DNA from: Lota lota
Taxonomy: Eukaryota; Chordata; Actinopteri; Gadiformes; Lotidae
DNA length: 64,000 bases
Assembly (NCBI GenBank): GCA_026745465.1
Contig: JACYXH010000772.1
Location: 9,640,116-9,704,115 of the forward strand
Direction: 5' to 3'
Positions 13,840 through 42,084 of the stretch are shown here, piece after piece. The notes under the pieces are model-generated. The model had not been told where the DNA came from. It ran no database searches and saw only the letters and a list, made by a program, of their open reading frames with translations. Every line of letters begins with the position of its first letter. Position 1 is the first letter of the stretch. Made by a program: the position numbers and the translations under genes.

Positions 13840-14460
13840 GGAGACCGGCGGCACGGTGTGTGTGGACGTGTGGAGCTCTGTCTGTGCAGCGGTTGACTGC
13901 GGCGTCCGAGAGAAAGTTTAGCTTCTTGGACACTTATAGTGTAAAGCCACGGTGTGTATGTGTAGAGTTCGTTCCGTTGATTTTGATGTTCCCGTCCAAG
14001 AGAGGGATAGGCTTCACGGACACTAAAGTATAACAGTATGGTGTGTGTGGATGGCCAAGCTCCCTGAGCAGCGGTCTATTGAATGGTCTAATTTAATGCT
14101 CATACACAACGATGGTACAAAAAAGAAATCACATTTTGCCAGTCTCCCCAAAACACTGTTAACATTTAATTCTGCTTCGAACGCAGGTAACGGTCTTTTC
14201 GTGACGCCGAAGTGCCTGTTAGTATACTCTTTGACGTCACGACCAAGGGACAACGGCGGCGAGGTGTGTGTGGACGTGTGGAGCTCTTTCTGGCCAGTGT
14301 TTGTTTTTGATGATCGCGTCTGAGAGAGGGTTAGGCTTCCCGGACACCTACAGTATAATGCTACGTTGTGTGTGGATGTGTGGAGCTCCATCAGAGCAGC
14401 GGTTTATTTTGATGTCCGAGTAAAGATTAAGCTTCTCAGTATCCCGCCACGTGTGTGGCG
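13840..14460 (+). repeat. Degenerate minisatellite, ~100 bp units
   Basis: About five imperfect units share 'gtgtgtggacgtgtggagct', a 'gcagcggtt' block, 'gtccgagagagggttaggctt' and 'cggacacctacagtataa'. Starts are visible near 13855, 13950, 14038, 14262 and 14367, and one insert repeats 'cagtctccccaaaacact' (13791 and 14142). It has no coding meaning. Confidence 0.7.
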
Positions 14461-15029
14461 GATTTGATTTACAACATCGCTCATTATAAAGCTCATACAG
14501 AACGACGGTACTAGAATGACGTTTTTTCATTATACTATACTGGCCTGGCCAGTACACACAATTATATCCCCAGTGATGAATTCAGTTTGATGTTCAATAT
14601 TCCCCCTTTTTTTGCTCCCTAATCTCAAAAGCTCATTGAGAGCCAGTTTGATTCAGATCAGTCTTGTTTACACATTGGAAAATGTTTCACACATATTTCC
14701 CCAAGTGCCACACGATGTCCTACGTTGATTACCAATATCGGCGATCTTAGTGTGAAATATTGTCCAATGTCCAGTTTTTAGACCAAGACTAATTTAGATT
14801 AGTTTTTGCAAGAGAATATCATCAAACTTAAATCACAACGGTGCGCTTCTATCTAAATCTTCATTGCCCTTTTTAATTTGACTTATATAGTTATAGGAAC
14901 AAATGAATAATTAAGAAGCAAGCTGTTGAGAACTCTAGCCATACTCTTCGTGCATTACGATGCACCTCATACACAAGAACGCACAGTTAATTGTATTTTT
15001 ATAGGTCTATATTCCTACAATTTGAGACA

Positions 15030-15215
15030 TCTCGCTCCAAACAGTAACCAGGGCTGACGTCATCACAGCCCACTTGGAGGCGGGTCAGGCACGCTTTGGC
15101 CAGACCTTGGAGATGGTCCTTCTCGGGTGTGGCTTGGCACGTTTAAACTGGTAGTGGAAACGCAAGTCAGCGTGGCACGGTATGACTCGGCACGGCCAAA
15201 AGTGTTACAGAAAAA
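15030..15215. repeat. Remnant of a dispersed fish repeat
   Basis: 'ggctgacgtcatcacagcc' followed by 'ttggcacgtttaaactggtagtggaaacgcaa' and 'ggcacggtatgactcggcacgg' resembles a common family of short fish DNA transposons rich in CGGCACGG motifs. The assignment is by general resemblance only. Confidence 0.35.
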
Positions 15216-15333
15216 ACACCCAAAAAAGTATCTCACAATTGCCGTGGTTTGTAACACGAAACTCTTAGCCCAAAGCGTTTTTTTTATTTCATAGTGTTTG
15301 AATTCCAGCTGAAACAGTGGGTTCAGTTGCTTT

Positions 15334-33298
<17,965 letters not shown>

Positions 33299-33312
33299 AG
33301 TAGACTGGAGAC

Positions 33313-35915
33313 CTGTACACAAACACAACTACATATTGTTTCTGTGGATTATATTTGAATACCGAACATGAAATCACAATCCTTTAGCAAAGACTTCATA
33401 TCCTGTCGCTCGTTCTCTCGTCGTTCTCTTTAATTGTAATACAAAATTATAAAATGGGTCAGAAATATACCTGGCGGCCCGCCAAAGTAAAGTCTATGTG
33501 TGGGAAACACTGCATTAGTTCAAGTGGTGCTAACTAGAGTCAAATGGGTGGACCTAGTCCAGCTCCACCTCTGGAACGAGTCCAGCTGATTGGGTTTTAC
33601 ACTGGCCAATCAACCCGGTTAAGGTTTTGGTAGGTTAAGGGGTTAAGGTAGGGTTAGGGTTTGGGTTATGGTTAGGGTTGTGGGGGGGCTCTGGCTCTGC
33701 AGTGAGCAGCCTCTCCGTTAGCTTGGTGGCTGGTAAGTTAGATCGATATTGAAATGTCATATCAATAAATTAGGTCTCTACTGAGTTGCTGTTTTAGCAA
33801 GTTTCCCCGGAAGTTAGGGGGTAAAGGGGATATGCTGCCACTTACATGCGACCTCACCAAATGAAATGGACCGTTACCTTAAAGGCAGCTTTTCGTAGGA
33901 AGCTGTTACACCGTATTCTGTGACCCACCGTATTCTGTGACCCCAGGGGTCGCTGTTGCACATTTCCTGCAACATGCACGAGTTTGAAGGCATGAAGTCG
34001 TTCATGTGCGGAAACATGCATGAGCTTCAAACTAAACATCGTATCGCCATCGCTCACTCGGGATGGGTTCGTTCGTTTTGTATAGCCAGTTGAGTGGCTG
34101 AAGCAAAGAGGTTGATTTGCCTCTGTGGTGGCATGATGATAACGGGTCTTTCTTTCTTGATACAAACGTGAATATAGAATGGTGTTGGTCAATTCTAAAC
34201 AGCATTTTACACAGTAGCCTATAGTAGGAAATACTCAAAGGTAAATCAACGTAATTAAACACTGATTGTTGCTTCGTATGGGGAAAGAAGCAACGGTGGT
34301 GGACTGTACTAAACGCCCCATGTATGTGTCTGTAAAATGCCAATCAAATCAAGTGTATTTATAAAGCACATTTTATAACAAGGGGATGGGGGAGATCTTT
34401 ACGAGACATTCTCTGATTGTTCAAACTGTGGTTATGTTTTTGTTAAAATGCCCACCGTTTTTTTGATTACTGCAATTTACGAAATAAACGGAACTAATGC
34501 CTGTATAGGCGTGAAGTGACTTGGGTGGATTTGCGGCGTAAGGGTGATTTTAGTGACCTAACCACAATTTATTAGGGAACCAATTTGGTGCGATCGCAAC
34601 CACATGCCACAGGTGGTTGCTTCCTCTCTTTGCCTCGTTATTAGTCCTTTCCTTTGCGTTTTCCTCTCTGTTCCAAAGTCCGAGATGCTTTTGCCTACGT
34701 TTGGTGATCGCTGGGGCGATCTAAAGCCCGAACGAGAGCGCAACAGCAACGCAACGCAACAGGAAACAATCCACGATAGGTCACAATCCATGATAGCTGG
34801 CCGTCGTATTCTGTGACCCCACTGTAAATACGAAAATAAAGGAGTCAAACCCCAACCAAATGTAAAAACTTGTATTTGAAAAAAGAGTCATACAATGGAT
34901 GCATAAAATGATCTGAAAACATTTGGTTGGGGTTTGACTCCTTTATTTTCGTATTTACAGTGGGGTCACAGAATACGACGGCCAGCTATCATGGATTGTG
35001 ACCTATCGTGGATTGTTTCCTGTTGCGTTGCGTTGCTGTTGCGCTCTCGTTCGGGCTTTAGATCGCCCCAGCACGACACCAAACGTAGGCAAAAGCACCT
35101 CGGACTTTGGAACAGAGAGGAAAACGCAAAGGAAATGACTAATAACGAGGCAAAGAGAGGAAGCAACCACCTGTGGCATGTGGTTGCGATCGCACCAAAT
35201 TGGTTCCCTAATAAATTGGAAGTATCCATCTACACTTTTACAGACTAATATGTCTTAGATACCCGTCTTGTTTTTATTAAAGGGAATGAACCCATTGGTA
35301 TGTAATTTGTTTTTAAATATCTTTGGCTTTTGAGATTAGCGCAGTTAACGGCACAACAAGTCCTTGCCGTCTTGGCGGTTGTCTATCTGTTGTCTATGCT
35401 TTATGCCTCTTGCTTGCGCGCGCTTGATCTGCTTGATCGTTGCCCCATAACTAGTCTGTACTGGCCTGGCACGCCTCGGTTTGCAGATACACATCCTGTA
35501 CCTCCATTAAAACTGAGCTACCCGCTTGGGAGGTGTATCTCATCCCCCCACACGACCACTCCTATGCCCACAACCTCTGGATACTTCCCTCAACCCCATT
35601 CCACCTCCATCCCTCCACCACATCCACCTATGCATCCCCCCCCATCCTCCTCCGTCCTTCCCTACACCCCCATCCACCCAACCGTCTTATTTATATCTAA
35701 CGTAATGTGTACCTCTTCATCATTCCCTACACCCCATCCACACCTCCATCCTTCCATCACATCCATCCCTCTGCTACAAGTGCCGAGGGAAAAGGCCAAT
35801 AACGTTAGATACCGCACCCAAATAGTTAAAACCTGCAGAGGCCATTCCGACGAAACATTTGCTCTATCACGTTAAACTGAACGGTATGCTTTTTTTTTCT
35901 ATTTTCTTTACTCAC
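33313..35915 (-). other. NLR first intron (inferred) with fold-back repeat
   Basis: No coding exon is seen. It contains a short TTAGGG-like degenerate stretch (33619-33680), two tandem copies of 'ccgtattctgtgaccc' at 33911-33945 that recur inside the fold-back arms, the fold-back itself (34565-35218) and a C-rich CCATCC/CCACC segment (35540-35770). The open frame at 35330-35875 is Pro/Ser-rich low complexity with no family resemblance. Confidence 0.5.
34565..35218. mobile_element. Fold-back element: two ~300 bp inverted arms, 55 bp loop
   Basis: The left arm is 34565-34863, the loop 34864-34918 and the right arm 34919-35218. The arms are near-perfect reverse complements; I see only a handful of differences, such as around 34700 versus 35080. 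The outer ends are CAATTTATTAGGGAACC and its complement, and the inner ends lie at ACATTTGGTTGGGG. There is no transposase. The arms produce mirrored open frames, which explains identical predicted peptides on opposite strands. The size suits a fold-back transposon or MITE. Confidence 0.9.
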
Positions 35916-36150
35916 CTTACAAAGATTCCGTAGTGTCCGTTAATAGGCGTTGTTCTTTTTCTCCAGGAAGAGCGCTGCCTCAACGTCGTGCAACTTAAGT
36001 TTCTGTTTAAAGTGCCAGTGACTACCGTTTCCCTGAACAACACGTCACCTCCCTCCCCCCGCGTTGAGGAGGCTGCAGTGTCTTGGCCGCAGTCGTAGGA
36101 CCGCATTTCTAGGACCCTAGTTTTTCGTGACACTGCCTTAGAGACACATG
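35916..36150 (-). promoter_or_regulatory. Candidate 5' UTR exon/promoter of the NLR gene (duplicated at 39895-40170)
   Basis: On the minus strand this block ends with a consensus donor (GTAAG|GTGAGT, GT at 35915-35914). It is repeated, diverged, at 39895-40170 upstream of the second NLR copy. Shared landmarks on the plus strand are 'gttaat', 'tttctccag', 'cgtcgtgcaac/cgtcttgcaac', 'ccgtttcc..gaaca', 'gcgtt.agga.gctgcagt', 'taggaccgcat' and 'tgacactgcctt'. Conservation in the same relative position suggests a non-coding first exon and core promoter. The GGAAACGG core is weakly interferon-response-like. Confidence 0.4.
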
Positions 36151-36259
36151 GATAAGGTGGACGACAATCGGAGTGTTAGTATTGAATGTGAATCAAGTTT
36201 TATTTGTTATAGGTTTCACTTGCTGCAACTTATTATCGTTATGCTGTTAAAAAAATACA

Positions 36260-36630
36260 ACTGAATAAATTGCCCCTTACATGTACACAATAAACAGAAG
36301 GACTAAAATAATAAAAGTACAAGATATTATAAATCATAAACCGGTGTGCATATATCTTTAACTGAACATGTTCAGCTGCTGTTGTTCCCAACAGAACACA
36401 AGGAATCAATATTCAGTTTGAAGTAATTCACTAAACGAATATCCTTAGCTTTTCCCATAGACTGCTTGCATCTCTTTTAAATCTGGTTCTGCTTATCAAA
36501 ATAAAACTCTTTTAAATGAAAAGGCCTTTAGCATATCCAACATTTACACTCTCCATGATACATATATTCCAAATGTACAGACAGATAACTGGTTATTCCA
36601 ACAACAAACGTTGCATCGGGAATGTGAAAA
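36260..36630 (-). other. Duplicated NLR 3' UTR block
   Basis: Paralog of 12647-13110, in the same orientation and the same position 3' of B30.2. It then gives way to the right-hand end of the 'gattcac' transposon (to about 36862). Confidence 0.65.
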
Positions 36631-36849
36631 CACTTAGACTGGCAAAAACATTTTACACTTTGTCTCTAAATCACTTATTTTAGTAACAGCATACATTCCT
36701 ATGTTGAAGATCATATAAGATTACTGCGTTAAAAAAAAGTATTAAGATATAAATGTAAGAAGAATGAAAGGTTGTTGGATATTATTGAGGAATATGTATA
36801 AACAAGTTGTAGGAAACGTCATAAGAATTATCTTAAGATTTTTTGGTGA

Positions 36850-37382
36850 ATCTGGCCCAAGAACTCCATAACCTAAACTCAGGGTGGCGTTCCTAGGTTA
36901 ATGTGGACTGGAAGGTGTGGATATGTGTCAGTATGTCTGAGGACCCTCTTATATCTGAGGACACTCTGTAGAAGGACAGAGTGCCAGCAGGCCAATCCAG
37001 ATACACCCCTACTCTGTTAAAGACAGGGGGGGGGGGTGACGTATTTCTGTTCTAATACCGTTGTACCAGGCAGTGTAACCATCTTCACGACAATCAAGAC
37101 GCCAGGATTTGTTGTTCCATCCAAATGCGCTATCACCACCATACTCTAGCCTTGGGATTCCTCTGTATGTCACTCCTGTAGCAACATCTCCTTCCCGCTC
37201 TACCTCCCAGTAATAGTGGCCAGTAAGACCCTCTCTACACAACACCTGTTTAAAGTACACAAATCTCTCTGGGTGATCAGGATACGACTGTTCCTTTTCA
37301 ACTTCAGTCACCTTTCTGTTGTCCTCAGACAGAGAGAGTTGTCTGTTGGCTGTGTTCGGGTCCAGTGTGAGTCCACAGGCAT
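36850..37382 (-). pseudogene. B30.2 exon of second NLR copy, frameshifted
   Basis: It aligns with the intact B30.2 exon throughout (SYPDHPERFVYFKQVLCREG, YYWEVEREGDVATGVTYRG, SAFGWNNKSWRLDCREDGY). The acceptor at 37383-37387 is kept. The run of 11 G at 37026-37036 replaces a 5-G run and shifts the frame, giving an early stop (PPPLSLTE). Sequence beyond the run still matches SPRY codons in another frame. A homopolymer assembly error is possible, but the other exons of the copy are also broken. Confidence 0.85.
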
Positions 37383-37964
37383 CTGACGGGAGAAGAAGAC
37401 ATGATTAGGTGGCCAAACCACACATAAATACACTGATGAGGTAGTTCATCAAATGAGTCATTTAAATAATGAGGAAGGAAGTGATCTGTATTAGTATTAG
37501 TCTTTAGTGTTTACACCTTCACCACAAAGCAAATATTTTGTTTAGTATTATTATAATTAGAATAAACAGCAGCAGCCCTAATAGTAATAATAGCAGTGTT
37601 TTCCCCAAACAATATACAAGTAGCGCTGTGCCACCATCTACGTTCCTTGCCTCGCATACATTTAATTTTTGAAACGGATAAATTGGTTCAAACACATGTT
37701 TTTATTTATCACTTCAAGAACAAATATCAATGAGAGCTTTACTCAGGAGCATCTGTCCAAGATTCACATCCCGCTGGTCTAAAGAGGGAAGCTTGGAGAT
37801 ATGCTTACACAGCTACATAGCCTGGAGAGATGCTTTTTAAAGTTCATGTAGAGCTGAAGTAAATTGATGGTTGAACATTAACACACCTTGATCAGCTGTT
37901 TGATGCTGCTGTACAGACTGAGCAGCGGTTATCTTTGACCTCTCCTGGTGTTGTCTGTGGATCA

Positions 37965-38436
37965 CATTGAGATTCACTTTATGTTTTAACATGAGAGTAG
38001 AATTATAGTGAACAATGGAATATGATTAATTATGATTCATAAAGTACTGTGTCATCGAATGGTCATTGTGCCAACAGTATGCGCTTATGTAAAATATCTA
38101 GCGTTTGGTGAGAGTAGTGTAGTGAAGGGGCGAGAGACTTCAAGTCCAGCTGAAAGGTACTGGCTTCGATCCCCAATGTCCTCAGCCTAACCTGTAGGGA
38201 TCCTATAGAGCAAGATGCCCCTTAACCCATACCTGCTCCTTAATCACATGTATCTGTAGTCACTGCAAGTAGCTTTGGATGAAAGCAGCTGATTAAATAG
38301 TAAGATTTGATGTTTTAGTACTGTGGTTTTGCACGTGGAAACACTAGGGCGGTGAATCCACCTCGGTGCAGTTCACCTTCTGGCCAACATGATCAGGGCG
38401 AAGGTTACAGGTGTGTGTTTAGAATGGCTGCGGAGC

Positions 38437-38441
<5 letters not shown>
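37965..38441 (+). mobile_element. SINE-containing insertion in second NLR copy
   Basis: It lies between exon 4 and the fused exon of the second copy, where the intact copy has only ~120 bp. It is matched in reverse complement at 11831-12305. A tRNA-like SINE (about 38105-38305) is visible: 'agtgtagtgaaggggcgaga', 'ggtactggcttcgatcccc', 'aagatgccccttaaccc', 'gctttggatgaaagc'. Confidence 0.8.

Positions 38442-38520
<79 letters not shown>
38442..38520 (+). repeat. (CA)n microsatellite
   Basis: About 39 perfect CA units form the end of the SINE-bearing repeat; the partner at 11706-11830 has GT in the mirrored position. Confidence 0.98.
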
Positions 38521-38522
<2 letters not shown>

Positions 38523-39010
38523 GCTCCACTGTATACTGATACTCTAATGCTACTGTCTATCAGTAGAGTCTGATAATAACCAACTGGTCTGTTTCCATCG
38601 TCTGTTTGCTCTCCTACCTCTCCTCTCTGGAGGGGCGTCCATCTTTTAATAAAAAAAAACTATGCATAGAGCGGACACTTTTCATGGGGACACAGCTGGG
38701 TCCAGGGGAGTCTGCTCTCTCCTGTTCCTCTGGGCTTCAACACAAAACACAAATCTTTTATCTCAGGCAAATTATGGTGTCATAATATATCATTGGTGAG
38801 CTCTGAGAACAGTCAGACAATTGGAGATCCTCTTCTTACTTCTGAGCTTTGCTTTGGCGGCCATGTTCCCCAGGTTTTAGAGTCAGGACCCTGCTCCTCT
38901 CTCTCCTCATTCATAATAGACTGGAGACCTGTACACAAACACAACTAAAAAAAATTGAAAACCGGACATGAAATCCCATTCCTGTAGCAAAGACTTCATA
39001 TCCATCACAT

Positions 39011-39014
<4 letters not shown>

Positions 39015-39098
<84 letters not shown>
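39015..39098 (+). repeat. (TC)n microsatellite and nearby duplicated segment
   Basis: About 42 TC units. The sequence after it ('tgctaaatgagggaggtctgtttctcttttcgaaa...ttattttggttatata') is repeated at 39270-39335, each copy preceded by CT-rich DNA, which shows a local tandem duplication of about 185 bp. Confidence 0.9.
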
Positions 39099-39101
<3 letters not shown>

Positions 39102-39345
39102 GCTAAATGAGGGAGGTCTGTTTCTCTTTTCGAAACGTTTATTTTGGTTATATACAACCATTAACAATTAACCATTATCTTTCTCTCTCATCCTCTCTTT
39201 ATCTCTCAGCCCCCCTCTCTCTCTCTCTCTCTCTCAGCCTCTTCTGGGCCCTGGGCAGTATTTATGTATAGGGCTAAATGAGGGAGGACTGTTTCTCTTT
39301 TCGAAACACGTTTATTTTGGTTATATACAACAACCATTAACGATT

Positions 39346-39368
39346 GGGGGGGGGGGGGGGGGGGGGGG
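39346..39368 (+). repeat. G homopolymer, ~23 bp
   Basis: Pure G run, one of about ten C/G homopolymers longer than 15 bp in this window. Confidence 0.95.
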
Positions 39369-39894
39369 TTGTAGTAATGTACGACTCTCCGTTACGGCCT
39401 AATTATTTTGTTTTCTTTTTTTCGGCCCCTCTTTTACTTTTTGACATTTTCTTGTCCATGGCTTTCGTTGGCTATCTCACTGCAGTGCGCTTCTTTTGCA
39501 ACGCGTATAAACTAATTTAGTTGTGAATGGCCAATCTCATGCGCACCACGAAAGTAGGTAAAGGTAAAGAAACAGACACCCCATCATGATGCGGCGGCCT
39601 ACCGGGATTTGTCTAACCTGATGGCCAGTACACCACTGAATGTAGGCTAGACGTTTCCCGGGAATTGGACATATTAAGCATATTCAGCCATATTATTCCA
39701 TCTTGCGCTCATTCTGTCCGCTTTCTTCTATTCTTTTTAATTTGTAGGAACACCAAAGCAAAATGGGAAAAAAAAACTAAGAACGCACAAAGTAGTCAAT
39801 ATTATTGTCCGCAAACGTTGTGAGTTTCTCTCGGATTATAATCCGTTAATCCATCAACATTAAATATAACATTATTCTTTTCCCAAAAATGTTT

Positions 39895-40170
39895 ACTAAC
39901 CGTACACATATTTCGGACTGTCTGTTAATGTTCTTAGTTTTTTTTTCTCCAGAAAAAGTGGGTTGCCTTCACGTCTTGCAACGTTGGTTTCGGTTTCGAT
40001 TTTCTGTACACTTCCGTTTCCTGAACAAGACGTCCTCTTCCTCCCCCGCGTTAAGGAAGCTGCAGTTGCAGGAACGCAGTCCTAGGACCGCATATTTAGG
40101 ACCCACGTTTTTCATGACACTGCCTTCGGGACGCATTGTCATGACAAGGTGGACGACAGCCAGAGTCTGA
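39895..40170 (-). promoter_or_regulatory. Duplicated 5' block of second NLR copy
   Basis: Paralog of 35916-36150. The donor position is altered (GTACG|GTTAGT instead of GTAAG|GTGAGT), weakening the splice signal. On the minus strand it contains GGAAACGGAAG, which resembles an ETS/interferon-response element. Confidence 0.35.
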
Positions 40171-40635
40171 GATCTGAATGTGAACCACGTTTTATTTGTT
40201 TGATGTTAAAAACAATTCTGGTGTCTTGAATTGGACAGCAAGGTTAGCTAGCAGAAGAGTGAGTAGCTTACTTTGTTAGGCTTAAAGGCACTACAAACAA
40301 TCATTTGTTTGCTTTTGATGGCTTGCTGCAAAACGAACTATGAGCCTATTTGTTTATTTGTTTAATTAAACCGTAGTGCGACTTTGGCAACAAGCACCGC
40401 GTCTTGTATTTCAAGAGTTATAAGTTGGAGTTTAGCTTTGGGTGGTACTGTGAGAAGTGTAGAGTACAGGTGCAGTGATGCACAGCCAACAGTAGTCCTA
40501 ACAAACCAATAGTAATCTTGAGTAGTATTGATTATTTTAATGACTTCATCAGACAGCCCTTACTCAATTCCTGGTCTGTTTCCTAGTTTGTTCCATGGTG
40601 TATTATTTTCGATTTCTTTTTTAACACTGAAAAGA

Positions 40636-40755
40636 CTGCAAGGGATGTGATACTGGAGCCAGGGGTGTTGTTTGGTCATGATGCAGGTCTGGGCTCCTTC
40701 TATGATGTGGACGCAAGGGTTCATATCTACACTGCTAGGGGCTGCACCTTTTGTG
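40636..40755 (-). repeat. Inverted partner of 10751-10861
   Basis: The reverse complement matches 10751-10861 through 'cctggctccagtatcacat' and 'agcagtgta.atatgaac'. See that entry. Confidence 0.7.
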
Positions 40756-40756
40756 T

Positions 40757-40787
<31 letters not shown>

Positions 40788-42052
40788 GTCTGGGGGTACC
40801 GTGTTACTGGAGCTTAATGTTGTATGACACCCTCCCCTGCCGAGCGAGAGCGAGAGACCTATATGTGATGATGCATAATAATGTTATTGCCTGCCCATGC
40901 GGTGATTGCTAGCCATTAACTGCAGGTTTAGTTGTGTTAGCAAATCCGCTGTTCCAGGCCTGCAACCCCGCCCATGCATATTTGATCACGTTGAGCTGCC
41001 ACAAAGTATTTAGCAGCAGGCAATATTTAAACTATAACATAAAACATTTAAAAGGTCAGATTTCTCGTCAACGTTGCCAACTTCTAGCGTTGAAAGTTTG
41101 ATTTCATTAGGAATGAGGAACTGGTTCAGATGGCTATTAGCTTCCTGGCGTTGCGGTGCGTGGTTGTCGGTCACCGCCTCAGGCCTTGGCCTCTATCTTG
41201 GTTTGATGCTCCAATGGGACTCTGTTTTTATTAGTCTGAATTTATGTTATGGTTTGTGTCCGAGCCTCCAGGTGCAAACACATTGATCAGCCTGCTAGGT
41301 TAGGCTACACTAGGCTAACAGTTGATAAGCAGTGGATGGGGGACAGTTTGGCGTTAGTTATGCTCTGCCGCCCAACAACACTGGATTTACTTTTATCATG
41401 GCTGATTCAACATGGTGTTAATCAGCATCTCCTGTTGGTCAGAAAGTGGTGGTTTGGAACATGAAGGCACTGCCTACTCCATATTTTCAATGTCATTAAA
41501 ACCAATGAATTGGGTTATGAAACTTGTCCAGTCCTAGACCGATACTAATCCAACAATCATCTTGACTATGAAACTAAACAAAATGGTGGACAATGATTCT
41601 AGCTCTGATCCTCAAGGAATGAATGATCTTCACGTTTGAGCAAATTACCTATTACATCACCACAGCTCTTTTACAAGGAAACTGAATGAAATAGGTTGCT
41701 GGCAACAATTTTCCCCTCTTGTTCTGGAAATGGCTAAATTAAGTATTCAGCGTTTCAATTATAAATGATTAAAGTGTAACCTTGCACAAAAATCAAACCT
41801 CGGGCATAGCCCCAAATCCGGCCACTCACAATTTATTTCAACTGATGCTTCTGATTGGCTCAAATTGGTGCAAGATGATGTCACTTGCCATGCGGACGGT
41901 GACATCACTCAACACTCATTTTAACCAATGGTTGAAGTTCAGTGTTTGTTGCTGTTTGCCAAGCGGTCCGATGGCTTGGCTCTATTTTCCCTCCCCTCGC
42001 CATGTCTTGTCTCCGGCAATCGGCTATGTGTGTTTTCAGCTTTAAATGTAAA

Positions 42053-42053
42053 G

Positions 42054-42083
<30 letters not shown>
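42053..42083 (+). repeat. C homopolymer, ~31 bp
   Basis: Uninterrupted C run, the longest homopolymer in the window together with 46678-46706. Open frames across it are unreliable. Confidence 0.95.

Positions 42084-42084
<1 letters not shown>

Larger units (their letters stand above)
36201..40200 (-). pseudogene. Second NLR copy: N-terminal exons plus B30.2, NACHT and LRR absent
   Basis: Minus-strand paralog of the intact NLR. Exon 1 (~38930-38852) has lost about 8 bp and is frameshifted. One exon (38734-38618) fuses the start of exon 2 with the end of exon 3 of the intact gene. Exon 4 (37954-37887) is 68 rather than 70 bp, again out of frame. B30.2 (37382 to ~36850) is frameshifted at an 11-G run. 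Everything from the 235 bp exon through the linker is missing; the join lies near 37720, where 'aacaaatatcaatgagagct' meets sequence from 5' of the B30.2 exon. The 3' UTR and 5' blocks are also duplicated. Most likely a decayed tandem duplicate. Confidence 0.82.

Noticed and set aside
34558-35248. Two identical 90-100 aa open frames on opposite strands
   Set aside because: They arise from the two arms of the fold-back element, with no family resemblance or splice context.
35330-35875. 181 aa open frame upstream of the NLR
   Set aside because: Pro/Ser/Thr composition from CCATCC-like DNA; no start context, homologous family or paralogous copy at the second NLR.
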